Shown here piece by piece: positions 36,791 through 45,072 of a stretch of 64,000 nucleotides of DNA. This DNA is from Caldisericia bacterium (GTDB lineage Bacteria; Caldisericota; Caldisericia; JAAYUI01). Within the stretch, counting starts at the first letter, position 1; every line of letters begins with the position of its first letter. A program made the translations under genes and the position numbers. The stretch spans positions 124,001 through 188,000 of the forward strand of contig JAGNLA010000001.1 of assembly GCA_017999835.1 (NCBI GenBank), written 5' to 3'. Below the pieces are notes generated by a model. It was given only the letters and a program-made list of their open reading frames with translations. It was not told where the DNA came from and did no database searches.

Positions 36791-37897
36791 TCACCTGTCT
36801 GCCTCTCCCATTGTGGGAGCTATGGAGGCAAGAGTTGCTATTACGTCTGGGATTGAAATGCCGGCAACAATCTTTGGAAGTGCCATAAGGTTTGAGAACG
36901 AGGGAGCACGAATTTTTAGTCTGTATGGTTTTGTTGTTCCATCCGATACAAGATAGACACCAAGTTCCCCGATAGGCGCTTCGACTCTGGTGTAGATTTC
37001 TCCTGCTGGTGGTTTTATTACCTTGGGCATCTTGGCTAGTATCGGCCCTGATGGGATTCGTGTAAGAATTTGCTCAATAATCCTTATCGATTGCTTGACT
37101 TCCCTGAACCTGACCATGTAGCGACCAAATGAGTCGCAGCCCTCATCTGTAATAACCTCAAAATCCAGCTGGTCGTAAACTTCGTACGGTTCGTCCCTGC
37201 GTAGATCTCTGTTTACTCCAGAGCCCCTCAATACTGGCCCCGAACATGAAAGTTCAAGCGCTAGTGACGGAGGCAGAATGCCAACTCCTTTGGTTCTGGC
37301 AATGAAAATTTCATTGTTTTGAAGCAGATCGGCATATTCTGGAATTCTGTCTTTTAAATAATGTACAAACCTGTCAACTTTTGCCAGGAATCCATCAGGT
37401 AGATCAGCCTTGACTCCACCAAACCTGAAGTAGTTGAAAGTCATTCTTGAACCGGTGACTTCTGCAAGCATTTCGACAAGATACTCACGGTCTCTCATGC
37501 AATAGACCATTGGAGTCATCGACGCAAGATCAAGCCCCTGGGCACCGGCATTTACAAGATGAGCTCCAATTCTGTTGAGTTCCATCATCATAACTCTGAT
37601 GTAGGATGCCCTGGCCGGAACCTCGACTCCCATCAATCTTTCGACTGCAGAAACAAACGGCCATTCATTGAGCAATCCAGATAGATAATCAAGTCGGTCA
37701 AAATAAGGAATAATCTGGTGATATTGAAGTTTTTCTGCAAGTTTTTCAATGCCCCTGTGAAGATAACCAAGCACTGGTCTGCAATGCGTAACGATTTCTC
37801 CGTCAAGGGTCATTTCCGCTCTAAAAACACCATGTGTTGCGGGATGTTGGGGGCCTATGTTTACTTTTACTTGATCAGTGCAAATCTCTTCTGTCAT
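36791..37897 (-). CDS. nuoD: NADH-quinone oxidoreductase-type subunit D
   Basis: This 368-residue 49-kDa-type subunit forms the quinone cavity. It starts with VNIGPQHPATHG, keeps the quinone-binding histidine, and ends with the family-typical ASIAPTMGEADR. GGAGG lies before the ATG. It is separate from NuoC rather than fused. Confidence 0.96.
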   Translation of the reverse strand: MTEEICTDQVKVNIGPQHPATHGVFRAEMTLDGEIVTHCRPVLGYLHRGIEKLAEKLQYHQIIPYFDRLDYLSGLLNEWPFVSAVERLMGVEVPARASYIRVMMMELNRIGAHLVNAGAQGLDLASMTPMVYCMRDREYLVEMLAEVTGSRMTFNYFRFGGVKADLPDGFLAKVDRFVHYLKDRIPEYADLLQNNEIFIARTKGVGILPPSLALELSCSGPVLRGSGVNRDLRRDEPYEVYDQLDFEVITDEGCDSFGRYMVRFREVKQSIRIIEQILTRIPSGPILAKMPKVIKPPAGEIYTRVEAPIGELGVYLVSDGTTKPYRLKIRAPSFSNLMALPKIVAGISIPDVIATLASIAPTMGEADR

Positions 37898-37908
37898 AAA
37901 CCATCCTC

Positions 37909-38340
37909 CTAATCAACATCCGTAAAGTCTTTACGCAGAGGGAACTTGTCAAATCCCTCAGGTGAAAGAATTCTTTCAAGATTGGGGTGTCCATCAAACT
38001 CGATACCGAACATGTCAAAAACTTCCCTCTCAAGCCAATCAGCTGCTGGTAAGAAGGGAGTCAACGATGGAACGTGAAGATTTGATGGTACTTTTGCGTA
38101 AACCCACATCTTTTCTTTGGTTATCCAATTATCAAAGATATAAACCATTTTATAGCCACCATCAGGCAGGCATGACGCAGTAATTGTCGTCAGATACTGA
38201 AAGCCATCCCTACGAAGTTCTGATGCAACATCGCAAATGGTTGACGGATCAATCGAAATTCTGAATCCTGTCTCGGCAAGTTCAAAACGTTCAGGAATGA
38301 GGTCGAATTTTTCTTTTAATGATTCAAGAAAACCACTCAT
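37909..38340 (-). CDS. nuoC: NADH-quinone oxidoreductase-type subunit C
   Basis: This 143-residue 30-kDa-type subunit is identified by [20 protein letters not shown] and [17 protein letters not shown] (parts [10 protein letters not shown] and FPLRKDF). The start is ATG at 38338-38340, in an ATGA overlap with nuoB and with GGAGG 6 bases upstream; the longer open frame inside nuoB is rejected. Confidence 0.95.
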   Translation of the reverse strand: MSGFLESLKEKFDLIPERFELAETGFRISIDPSTICDVASELRRDGFQYLTTITASCLPDGGYKMVYIFDNWITKEKMWVYAKVPSNLHVPSLTPFLPAADWLEREVFDMFGIEFDGHPNLERILSPEGFDKFPLRKDFTDVD

Positions 38341-38846
38341 ACTCGACCTCCGAGTTTTGATTTTTCCCTGATAATTTTTTCTTTGAGCTTCATGACTGCG
38401 TACATCAATGCTTCCGGTCTGGGAGGACATCCGGGCACATAAACATCTACTGGAATAATTTTGTCGACACCCTTGACTACAGCATAACTGTCGACAAACG
38501 GTCCTCCGGAACACGCGCAGGCACCCATTGCAATAACCCACTTTGGGTTTGGGATCTGCTCATAGAGGAGCTTCGTCGGCTCAGCCATTTTCTTGGTGAT
38601 AGTGCCAGCAACCAGCATGACATCGCACTGGCGGGGAGTTGGTCTGAAAAAACATCCATGACGGTCAAAATCATATCTTGGCATCCAGGCATGGATCATT
38701 TCAAATGCACAACAGGCCGTGGCATATGTCAACGGCCACAGCGACCCAGCTCTGCCCCACGCCACCAACCATTCAAGAGGCGCAAGCAGAATTGAGGATT
38801 TTTCATCCGGTTTATAGAGGACTGGTCCTTCTTTTGTCAATCCCAT
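38337..38846 (-). CDS. nuoB: NADH-quinone oxidoreductase-type subunit B
   Basis: This 169-residue subunit holds cluster N2. The ligands are Cys45-Cys46 (ACCAFEM), Cys110 (GACACSGG) and Cys140 ([11 protein letters not shown]). The ATG has AAGGAG upstream and overlaps nuoA by 10 bases. Confidence 0.96.
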   Translation of the reverse strand: MGLTKEGPVLYKPDEKSSILLAPLEWLVAWGRAGSLWPLTYATACCAFEMIHAWMPRYDFDRHGCFFRPTPRQCDVMLVAGTITKKMAEPTKLLYEQIPNPKWVIAMGACACSGGPFVDSYAVVKGVDKIIPVDVYVPGCPPRPEALMYAVMKLKEKIIREKSKLGGRV

Positions 38847-39199
38847 TGCAACAGTCTCCTTCCGAGAGCATAGAAGTAGCCAACGAGAAGAATTCCTACG
38901 AACAGAATTGCCTCCCCTGCTGCATACCAGCCCAACAGCTTGGCGTTAACCGCCCAAGGATAGAGAAAAACAGCTTCTACATCAAAGGCAACAAATATAA
39001 GAGCAAAAATTAGATATCTGATGTTGTATTTGATGTCTGCATCCCCGTCGGGTTTGATGCCACATTCATACGCCGTGACAGCCTCGGGGCTGTTTATCCG
39101 TTTTGGACGAAGAAGATGAGCCAATAAATAAGCTACAAGTCCAAAACCGATTCCAACAAGAACAAATATGCCTGCAAAGAGGTAGGCTTCTGGAAACAA
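38837..39199 (-). CDS. nuoA: NADH-quinone oxidoreductase-type subunit A
   Basis: This 120-residue, three-helix subunit has [12 protein letters not shown] and [11 protein letters not shown]. The start is TTG at 39197-39199, because GGAGGT lies 5 bases upstream and no ATG fits. It is first in the 11-gene nuo series. Confidence 0.95.
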   Translation of the reverse strand: MFPEAYLFAGIFVLVGIGFGLVAYLLAHLLRPKRINSPEAVTAYECGIKPDGDADIKYNIRYLIFALIFVAFDVEAVFLYPWAVNAKLLGWYAAGEAILFVGILLVGYFYALGRRLLQWD

Positions 39200-39238
39200 A
39201 ACGCACCTCCGATGTATAAAAAATTACTATCGGGATTG

Positions 39239-39266
39239 ATTATAAGTTTTCGGGTTTTATTTGCAA
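39239..39266 (-). promoter_or_regulatory. Promoter of the nuo-atp operon
   Basis: TTGCAA (39261-39266) and a perfect TATAAT (39239-39244) on the minus strand are 16 bases apart. The leader to the TTG start of nuoA is about 33 bases and carries GGAGGT, unlike the leaderless units nearby. No terminator is visible between the ABC-F gene and this promoter. Confidence 0.7.
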
Positions 39267-39277
39267 ACATGAAAATA

Positions 39278-41173
39278 CTAGTTGATTAAAGATTCAAGAT
39301 TCTCCGACTTTTCTTCCCATTGTTTTTCGAGCTGCGGGATCTCTTTTTTAATCATTTCGTATCTGTCCATGTCCTCAACTGTTCGTTGTCCACGGTTATA
39401 AAAATCTGAATTAGCCATCGATTGTTCCAGTTTTTGCTTCTCTGACTCTAGTTCTGATAACATTTTTTCGATTTTTTCTATGTCTTCTTTGATAGTTCTT
39501 AATCTGTTTTTTGATAGAATTGGTTTTTGTGGTGGCTTTTCAGTTTTTTGAGTCCTTATCTTTTCAGTTTTGGTATCCTGTCTGCTTTCAAGATACTGTT
39601 CCAGATTCATTTCCGTGTCTCTAATGCCATTGTTTTCCAAAACCCATATTCTTGCATTCACATTTTTTATAAAGTAACGATCGTGGCTAACAAAGAAAAT
39701 CGAACCACGATATCTTCGCAGAGTGTCCTCTAGCGCCATTCTGGCATTGATATCAAGATGGTTCGTCGGTTCGTCAAAAACGAGGAAATTTGCCGATATA
39801 AGGGCAAGTTTTGACATGATGAGTCTGCTGGTTTCGCCACCTGAGAGCACATTGCATTTCTTAAAAACGTCATCACCGGTAAAAAGGAACGTTGCAAGGT
39901 GATCTCTTGCTTCCGGGATGTTTAGATCCGACGAATCCATCAGTTCCTTAAGAACTGTTTTGTCAGGGTCAAATCCACCAAGCTCCTGCTCAAGGTAAAT
40001 CGATTCAACGCTTGGACCAACCCAGACCTCGCCAGATGATGGCTCGGAGTCACCCATTATCATTTTCAGGAACGTTGTCTTGCCGCAACCGTTTGGTCCC
40101 ATGAGCGCGACCTTTTGGCCATATTTCAATTCTATGTTTACATTCTCAATTATCTTTTTTGTTTCAAAGCTCTTTGAAAGATTTTTTGTTCTGAAAACGA
40201 TTTCTCCGGAACGGCCGGTTGAATTGATGTCAAGACTGATGAAATCTTCTTTTGGTCTGACATTGATATCCTCAAGTCTTCCAACCCTACGTTCCATGTT
40301 TTTTGCTTTTTTGCTGGCTATTTCTGTACCAATGCCCTTGAAACGCTGGATGTAGCGCTTTGCCTTGTCCATAAACTCTTTTTGCTCGTCAAGTTTGTAC
40401 ACCTCAAGCTCGCGCTCTTGCTGGTACTGCTGCCTGGCCTGGGTGAAATTGCAGTGGTACTGATAGGTTTTGCCACCCATCAGGATGATGGTTTTTGGGC
40501 AGACCTTGTCCAGCAAAAAACGGTCGTGAGACACAACAAGCACCGAACCGTTGAAGTTTACCAGAAACTCTTCAAGCCACATTATCGAGTCCAGATCAAG
40601 ATGGTTTGTCGGTTCGTCAAGTACCAGTGTATCAGGTTCAGATGCTAGAATTCTTGACAGATACAGTCTTGATCTCTCCCCACCTGACAGACTTACGATA
40701 TGCCTTGACCAATCAGCCTTTGTGAAACCTAAACCTGTCAAAATCCTGTCCAAACGATGGTCGAGTTCATAACCGCCAAGAGCTTCGTATTCGTGGTGCA
40801 GTTTTTCCAGTTTTGCGAGCAAATCTTGATTGTCTGGTTTTGTCTCTATTTCTTTGTGAAGAGCATCAAGCTTTTCTGCAAGCTCGTCGATTTTTTCAAA
40901 AGCTTCCCTGATGTAGGATATTACAGTTTTTTCAGAGTTGTCAATGGTTCTGTCCTGAGCAAAATAACCAACCTTTTTGTTTGGTTCAAACAGGAATGAA
41001 CCGCCATCAGGCTCCATCTCGCCCATAATAATTTTAATAAGCGTTGACTTTCCACAACCATTTTGACCAATCAGAGCCACTCTGTCGTATGTGCCTATGT
41101 TGAAGGTTGCATCTTCGATGACGACCTCAACACCAAAATACTTTTTTATTCCGTTAACAAAAATTGAGCCCAT
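39278..41173 (-). CDS. ABC-F family ATPase (Uup/YdiF type)
   Basis: This 631-residue soluble protein has two ABC domains: GQNGCGKST with LSGGERSRL, and GPNGCGKTT with LSGGETSRL. A charged linker of about 80 residues separates them. The C-terminus is a Lys/Glu-rich coiled coil. There are no membrane segments, as expected for ribosome-acting ABC-F factors. The exact subgroup (ribosome rescue, resistance or housekeeping) cannot be read from motifs. It is the last gene of the 23-kb string, 5 bases after recG. Confidence 0.92.
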   Translation of the reverse strand: MGSIFVNGIKKYFGVEVVIEDATFNIGTYDRVALIGQNGCGKSTLIKIIMGEMEPDGGSFLFEPNKKVGYFAQDRTIDNSEKTVISYIREAFEKIDELAEKLDALHKEIETKPDNQDLLAKLEKLHHEYEALGGYELDHRLDRILTGLGFTKADWSRHIVSLSGGERSRLYLSRILASEPDTLVLDEPTNHLDLDSIMWLEEFLVNFNGSVLVVSHDRFLLDKVCPKTIILMGGKTYQYHCNFTQARQQYQQERELEVYKLDEQKEFMDKAKRYIQRFKGIGTEIASKKAKNMERRVGRLEDINVRPKEDFISLDINSTGRSGEIVFRTKNLSKSFETKKIIENVNIELKYGQKVALMGPNGCGKTTFLKMIMGDSEPSSGEVWVGPSVESIYLEQELGGFDPDKTVLKELMDSSDLNIPEARDHLATFLFTGDDVFKKCNVLSGGETSRLIMSKLALISANFLVFDEPTNHLDINARMALEDTLRRYRGSIFFVSHDRYFIKNVNARIWVLENNGIRDTEMNLEQYLESRQDTKTEKIRTQKTEKPPQKPILSKNRLRTIKEDIEKIEKMLSELESEKQKLEQSMANSDFYNRGQRTVEDMDRYEMIKKEIPQLEKQWEEKSENLESLIN

Positions 41174-41178
41174 GTTTA

Positions 41179-43524
41179 TCAGCTAACCCAGGCAAAGCCT
41201 GTTCTTTCCGACATATATTTTGCAACGCCTTCTTTGAGCCTTGCATTCTCCCGGGATGTCAATCCAGGGTCAGCTTCGAGTATAGCCTCAGCTTCCTTCC
41301 TTGCCAATGAAAGCAGGGGTAAATTTGTGGGTGTGAGCAATGGCGCAATCTCGAGGTTTGGAATTCCGGATTGCTGAGTACCTCCGATGTCACCTGGTCC
41401 TCTGAGCTTCAGGTCTTCCTCAGCAACCTCCAGCCCATTGTTGGTTCGCTCAAGAATTTGCATTGCCTGGGCGTTTCTATCAGTCACCAGGAAACAATAA
41501 CTTTGCTGACTGCCACGACCAACTCGACCACGCAGCTGGTGTAGCTGCGCCAGCCCAAACCTTTCAGCATTCTCAACAATCATCACTGTTGCCTGCGATA
41601 CATCGATTCCAACCTCGATGACAGTCGTTGATATCAAAACTTGAATCGCGCCTTCAGCAAACGTTCTCATGACCTCATCTTTTTCAGCTGACTTCATTCT
41701 TCCGTGGAGAAGACCGCACGGAATGTCTTTAAAATGAGTTTGTTTGAGGTATTCGAAATGCTCTGTGGCTGACTTTGCCTCAAGCTTTTCCGACTCCTCA
41801 ACCAACGGACAAACCACATAGACACGGTTACCTTTCTGAACTTCGGCCAACGCTTTCTTGTAAGGTTGAACGCTTTCCGAGTTGAAGATTTTGGTTATTA
41901 TTGGAATTCTGCCAGCTGGCATTTCGGTTATCGCCGAGACGTCAAGGTCACCATAAAGAGTCATGGCAAGGGTTCTCGGGATGGGTGTTGCGCTCATGAC
42001 TAAAATGTGAGGGCTCTTGCCTTTCTTGGCAAGCCTTGCTCTTTGCATGACGCCGAACCTGTGTTGTTCGTCCACAACGCACAACGCCAACTTTGGAAAC
42101 TCCAACCAATCCTCAAGAACAGCGTGAGTACCAATAACAATTGCAGGTTCACCGGTTTTTATTTTCTCAAGAATTGTTTTTCTATCAGCTTTTTTTGTTG
42201 AGCCAGAAAGATGAAGAACTGTCCCTGGTAACGTCTTTAGCGCGTTTCTGTAGGTTTGTGCTGCAAGAACTTCGGTCGGAGCTATCCAGCCAACCTGAAA
42301 ACCTGCGTCCATCACAGCTTTTGCAGCGGCAAACCCGACAACTGTTTTGCCCGAGCCCACATCGCCATGCAGCAACCTGTTCATCGGTATACCAGACTCA
42401 AGATCCTTTGCGATCTCCTGCCTGACGGTTTCTTGAGAGCGTGTTGGCGTAAAAGGCAAAGAGCCAAAGAATTCTTTGGAAATCTTTTTTGCTCTTGAGA
42501 TTTTTACTGCTTTTTGCTGTTTAAACAGTGATCTTTGGATGAGTAGTCCAGTTTCAAGCAGCAGGAGGCTCTCGAAAATTACTCTTTTTTTGGCAACCTC
42601 GACCGCCTCGACATCTTTGGGACGATGAATGGTAAAGTAGCTTGTGGTCAGTGATGGGAGTTCGAGTTTGCCAACCAAACTTTCCGGCATCCAGCCTGGA
42701 TCCATTTGCGGCATACGGTCAGTGACAAATTTCAGCGTTTGGCTTATCAGCCACTGTTGAAGCTTTGCCGTTGCCGGGTAGACCGGAACAATCCTGACGT
42801 TTCCAGCAGAATCGTCCAAGTCAGGGTTTGTCATGTGCGGCCCACCAAAATCACCAGCTTTGCCAGAAACGACAAAGGTTTTGCCAACTTGAAGTTTTTT
42901 TAATATGTGGTAAGCGTTGAACCAGGTCGCAAGAACCCTTCCGGTTTCGTCGCCAAACAGAGCCTGGATATACCTTTTTCCTTTTTGGGGAGGACGAACG
43001 TCAAGCACCTTTGCCAAAAACGAAACGTCCTGACCGGTCTTGATTGAGCTGATTTTAACAAGTTTTGTCCTGTCTACATATCTTGTTGGAAAATGCCTCA
43101 GTAAATCAAAAACTGTTTTTACCCCAATGTCTTCGAAACTCTTTGCCCGTGTTGGCCCAACCCCCGGCACCATCTGGATGGCAGTATCCAATAGCAGTTT
43201 CTGCCTATCCTCTTTAACATTTGAAAATGTTGGTTTTGCAGATATATTTTTATTGCCTAAATTGTTTTCTGTCCCAAAGGAAAGAAACCTTTTTAAGGCC
43301 TGGACAATTTTCTCGCGTTTGGCTATTTCAAAATTATCGTAATGACTTAAAAGTTTTATGAACTTTGTGATATGTCGTAATGATTCCGGCTCATCGGATT
43401 TGATTTTTTCAAGCTGGGTAATAGCAAATCTGGCAAACCCGCCAATGACGGATTTGCCAGAAAAGTTTTTTTCTATCTCAAGTTCTACTGGCCCGGCAAG
43501 ATTTTGTCGCGCATCAGAGAGCAT
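41179..43524 (-). CDS. recG: ATP-dependent DNA helicase RecG
   Basis: This 781-residue helicase remodels forks and junctions. It has the wedge/OB segment (PTRYVDRTKLVKISSIKTGQ), Walker A LHGDVGSGKT, the DEQHRFG box, and RGRVGRGSQQSYC. An N-terminal helical region of about 110 residues precedes the wedge, as in several Firmicutes-like RecG. The start is ATG at 43522-43524, four bases after the uppP stop; the longer frame overlaps uppP. Confidence 0.95.
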   Translation of the reverse strand: MLSDARQNLAGPVELEIEKNFSGKSVIGGFARFAITQLEKIKSDEPESLRHITKFIKLLSHYDNFEIAKREKIVQALKRFLSFGTENNLGNKNISAKPTFSNVKEDRQKLLLDTAIQMVPGVGPTRAKSFEDIGVKTVFDLLRHFPTRYVDRTKLVKISSIKTGQDVSFLAKVLDVRPPQKGKRYIQALFGDETGRVLATWFNAYHILKKLQVGKTFVVSGKAGDFGGPHMTNPDLDDSAGNVRIVPVYPATAKLQQWLISQTLKFVTDRMPQMDPGWMPESLVGKLELPSLTTSYFTIHRPKDVEAVEVAKKRVIFESLLLLETGLLIQRSLFKQQKAVKISRAKKISKEFFGSLPFTPTRSQETVRQEIAKDLESGIPMNRLLHGDVGSGKTVVGFAAAKAVMDAGFQVGWIAPTEVLAAQTYRNALKTLPGTVLHLSGSTKKADRKTILEKIKTGEPAIVIGTHAVLEDWLEFPKLALCVVDEQHRFGVMQRARLAKKGKSPHILVMSATPIPRTLAMTLYGDLDVSAITEMPAGRIPIITKIFNSESVQPYKKALAEVQKGNRVYVVCPLVEESEKLEAKSATEHFEYLKQTHFKDIPCGLLHGRMKSAEKDEVMRTFAEGAIQVLISTTVIEVGIDVSQATVMIVENAERFGLAQLHQLRGRVGRGSQQSYCFLVTDRNAQAMQILERTNNGLEVAEEDLKLRGPGDIGGTQQSGIPNLEIAPLLTPTNLPLLSLARKEAEAILEADPGLTSRENARLKEGVAKYMSERTGFAWVS

Positions 43525-43528
43525 TTGG

Positions 43529-44323
43529 CTAACGCCAAATGTACCTGCAAAGCAGGAAGAATGCAACGCAGTAAACTGCAAAGATCATGAAGTTCATCTT
43601 TTTAATGATCTTGAAGAACAGAATAAGTGAAAGATAGCCAATGCCGGCAGCAACAACCATACCGATCAGTGATGGTGTCCATTCTATTGGAAAATGACCT
43701 TTTACTACCTTAATAAGGCTGAACACAAAAGCACCGCCGATTGCAGGAATGGCGATGTGAAAGGCAAATTTTGCCGATGATTCACGGTCAAATCCCATGA
43801 CTCTTGCACCGGTGATTGTTGCCCCTGAGCGAGATATTCCTGGAAGAATTGCGATAGCCTGCATCACGCCAACAACCAACGAGTCATACCATTTGACCTG
43901 CTTGAGGTCTCTTGTTCCTTTGACGTACGAAGCAACAACGAGTAACGCAGCCGTCCCAAGCAACATCCATGATGCCTGAACCGGATTGCCAAAAGACTGC
44001 TCAATGCGATCAGAGAAAAGTAGTTCAGCAATAATGGCTGGTATGATGGCAAAAACTACACAATACGAGTACTGTGCATCATAAGGCATTGGTTTTTTGA
44101 AAGCGCCAGTGAAGAAATTTGTCACTATTTTGACAAACTCTGGCCAGAAGTAAGCAACAAGAGCCAAAAGAGTTCCAAAATGAACAAACACGTCGAACGA
44201 CATCGGTGGCTGTGACCAACCCAAAAGGTTTGGTATGATGACAAGATGGGCTGAAGATGAGACTGGAATGAATTCTGTTGCTCCCTGAATAAAGCCTAGG
44301 ATTGCTGCCTGAATGGGATTCAT
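43529..44323 (-). CDS. uppP: Undecaprenyl-diphosphatase
   Basis: This 264-residue membrane enzyme recycles the undecaprenyl carrier for peptidoglycan synthesis. The catalytic motifs GATEFIPVSSSAHL and LPGISRSGATI are intact and about eight helices are predicted. The start is the ATG in an ATGA overlap with the preceding gene. Confidence 0.95.
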   Translation of the reverse strand: MNPIQAAILGFIQGATEFIPVSSSAHLVIIPNLLGWSQPPMSFDVFVHFGTLLALVAYFWPEFVKIVTNFFTGAFKKPMPYDAQYSYCVVFAIIPAIIAELLFSDRIEQSFGNPVQASWMLLGTAALLVVASYVKGTRDLKQVKWYDSLVVGVMQAIAILPGISRSGATITGARVMGFDRESSAKFAFHIAIPAIGGAFVFSLIKVVKGHFPIEWTPSLIGMVVAAGIGYLSLILFFKIIKKMNFMIFAVYCVAFFLLCRYIWR

Positions 44324-45066
44324 TTTGAATGCTCCTTTAAATAGTTTCTGCAAAACACCAAATCTGACGGTTTGTCAACATCAACGCCAAGCTCCGGAAG
44401 CGGAACAAACGGCGCCGAAACAGTTATTCCAAGCATCTTCTCAACCTTTGCTTGCAACATCGGCACACTGGCTGACCCGAACAGCAACCTAAGGATGAAC
44501 CCAAAACCAAGCTGCATGGCCTGTTTTATCGCTGATTTTCTTCTGCACTGAACTTCTGCTACCACAGGTTCAACCTTTACGTATGCTGCCTTTTTGAGGA
44601 TGAAGCAATTGGAAACCTTGATTTTGCCTTCTTTTATCTTGGCGTACGTTCTTTTTGTCCCTGGAAATTTTGCATCGGTGTCTTTTTTGGTCAAAAGTGG
44701 AAGGATGAGATCTGCCTGATTGCCTTCAATTGAATTGAGCAAAGATACAAAGGTTTCTTTTGTCAGCAAAGGTGTGTCTGATGTTGTCATCAGGACTTTC
44801 TCGGACTGGGCAACTTCAAAGGCAAGGTCGACGTTTCTCTTTAGCGAGCCGCCATCCGGACAATTTTCGTCAACCAGACTCAGAACCTCTTTGTTGTAGT
44901 TGTTGCCAATCAAAACAATGCGGTCGATTCCGGGGGCGGACCTGAGCGCCTGGATGGTGTACCAGACGCATGGCTTGCCATTGATGTCAAGCATTCCCTT
45001 GCTGGGGACATTTTCATCCTTGAACCATTCTTCAACTCCACCGCCACCCAGAATCACTGCATCCAT
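44320..45066 (-). CDS. MobA-like NTP-transferase domain protein
   Basis: This 248-residue protein has a nucleotidyltransferase fold: DAVILGGGG at the start, a lysine in SKGMLDINGKP, and MTTSDTPLLT for metal binding. The family includes GlmU-, IspD- and MobA-type enzymes; the C-terminal half is not recognisable, so the substrate is unknown. AGGTGAT lies before the ATG. Its placement next to uppP hints at an envelope precursor. Confidence 0.75.
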   Translation of the reverse strand: MDAVILGGGGVEEWFKDENVPSKGMLDINGKPCVWYTIQALRSAPGIDRIVLIGNNYNKEVLSLVDENCPDGGSLKRNVDLAFEVAQSEKVLMTTSDTPLLTKETFVSLLNSIEGNQADLILPLLTKKDTDAKFPGTKRTYAKIKEGKIKVSNCFILKKAAYVKVEPVVAEVQCRRKSAIKQAMQLGFGFILRLLFGSASVPMLQAKVEKMLGITVSAPFVPLPELGVDVDKPSDLVFCRNYLKEHSK

Positions 45067-45072
45067 TTTTTA

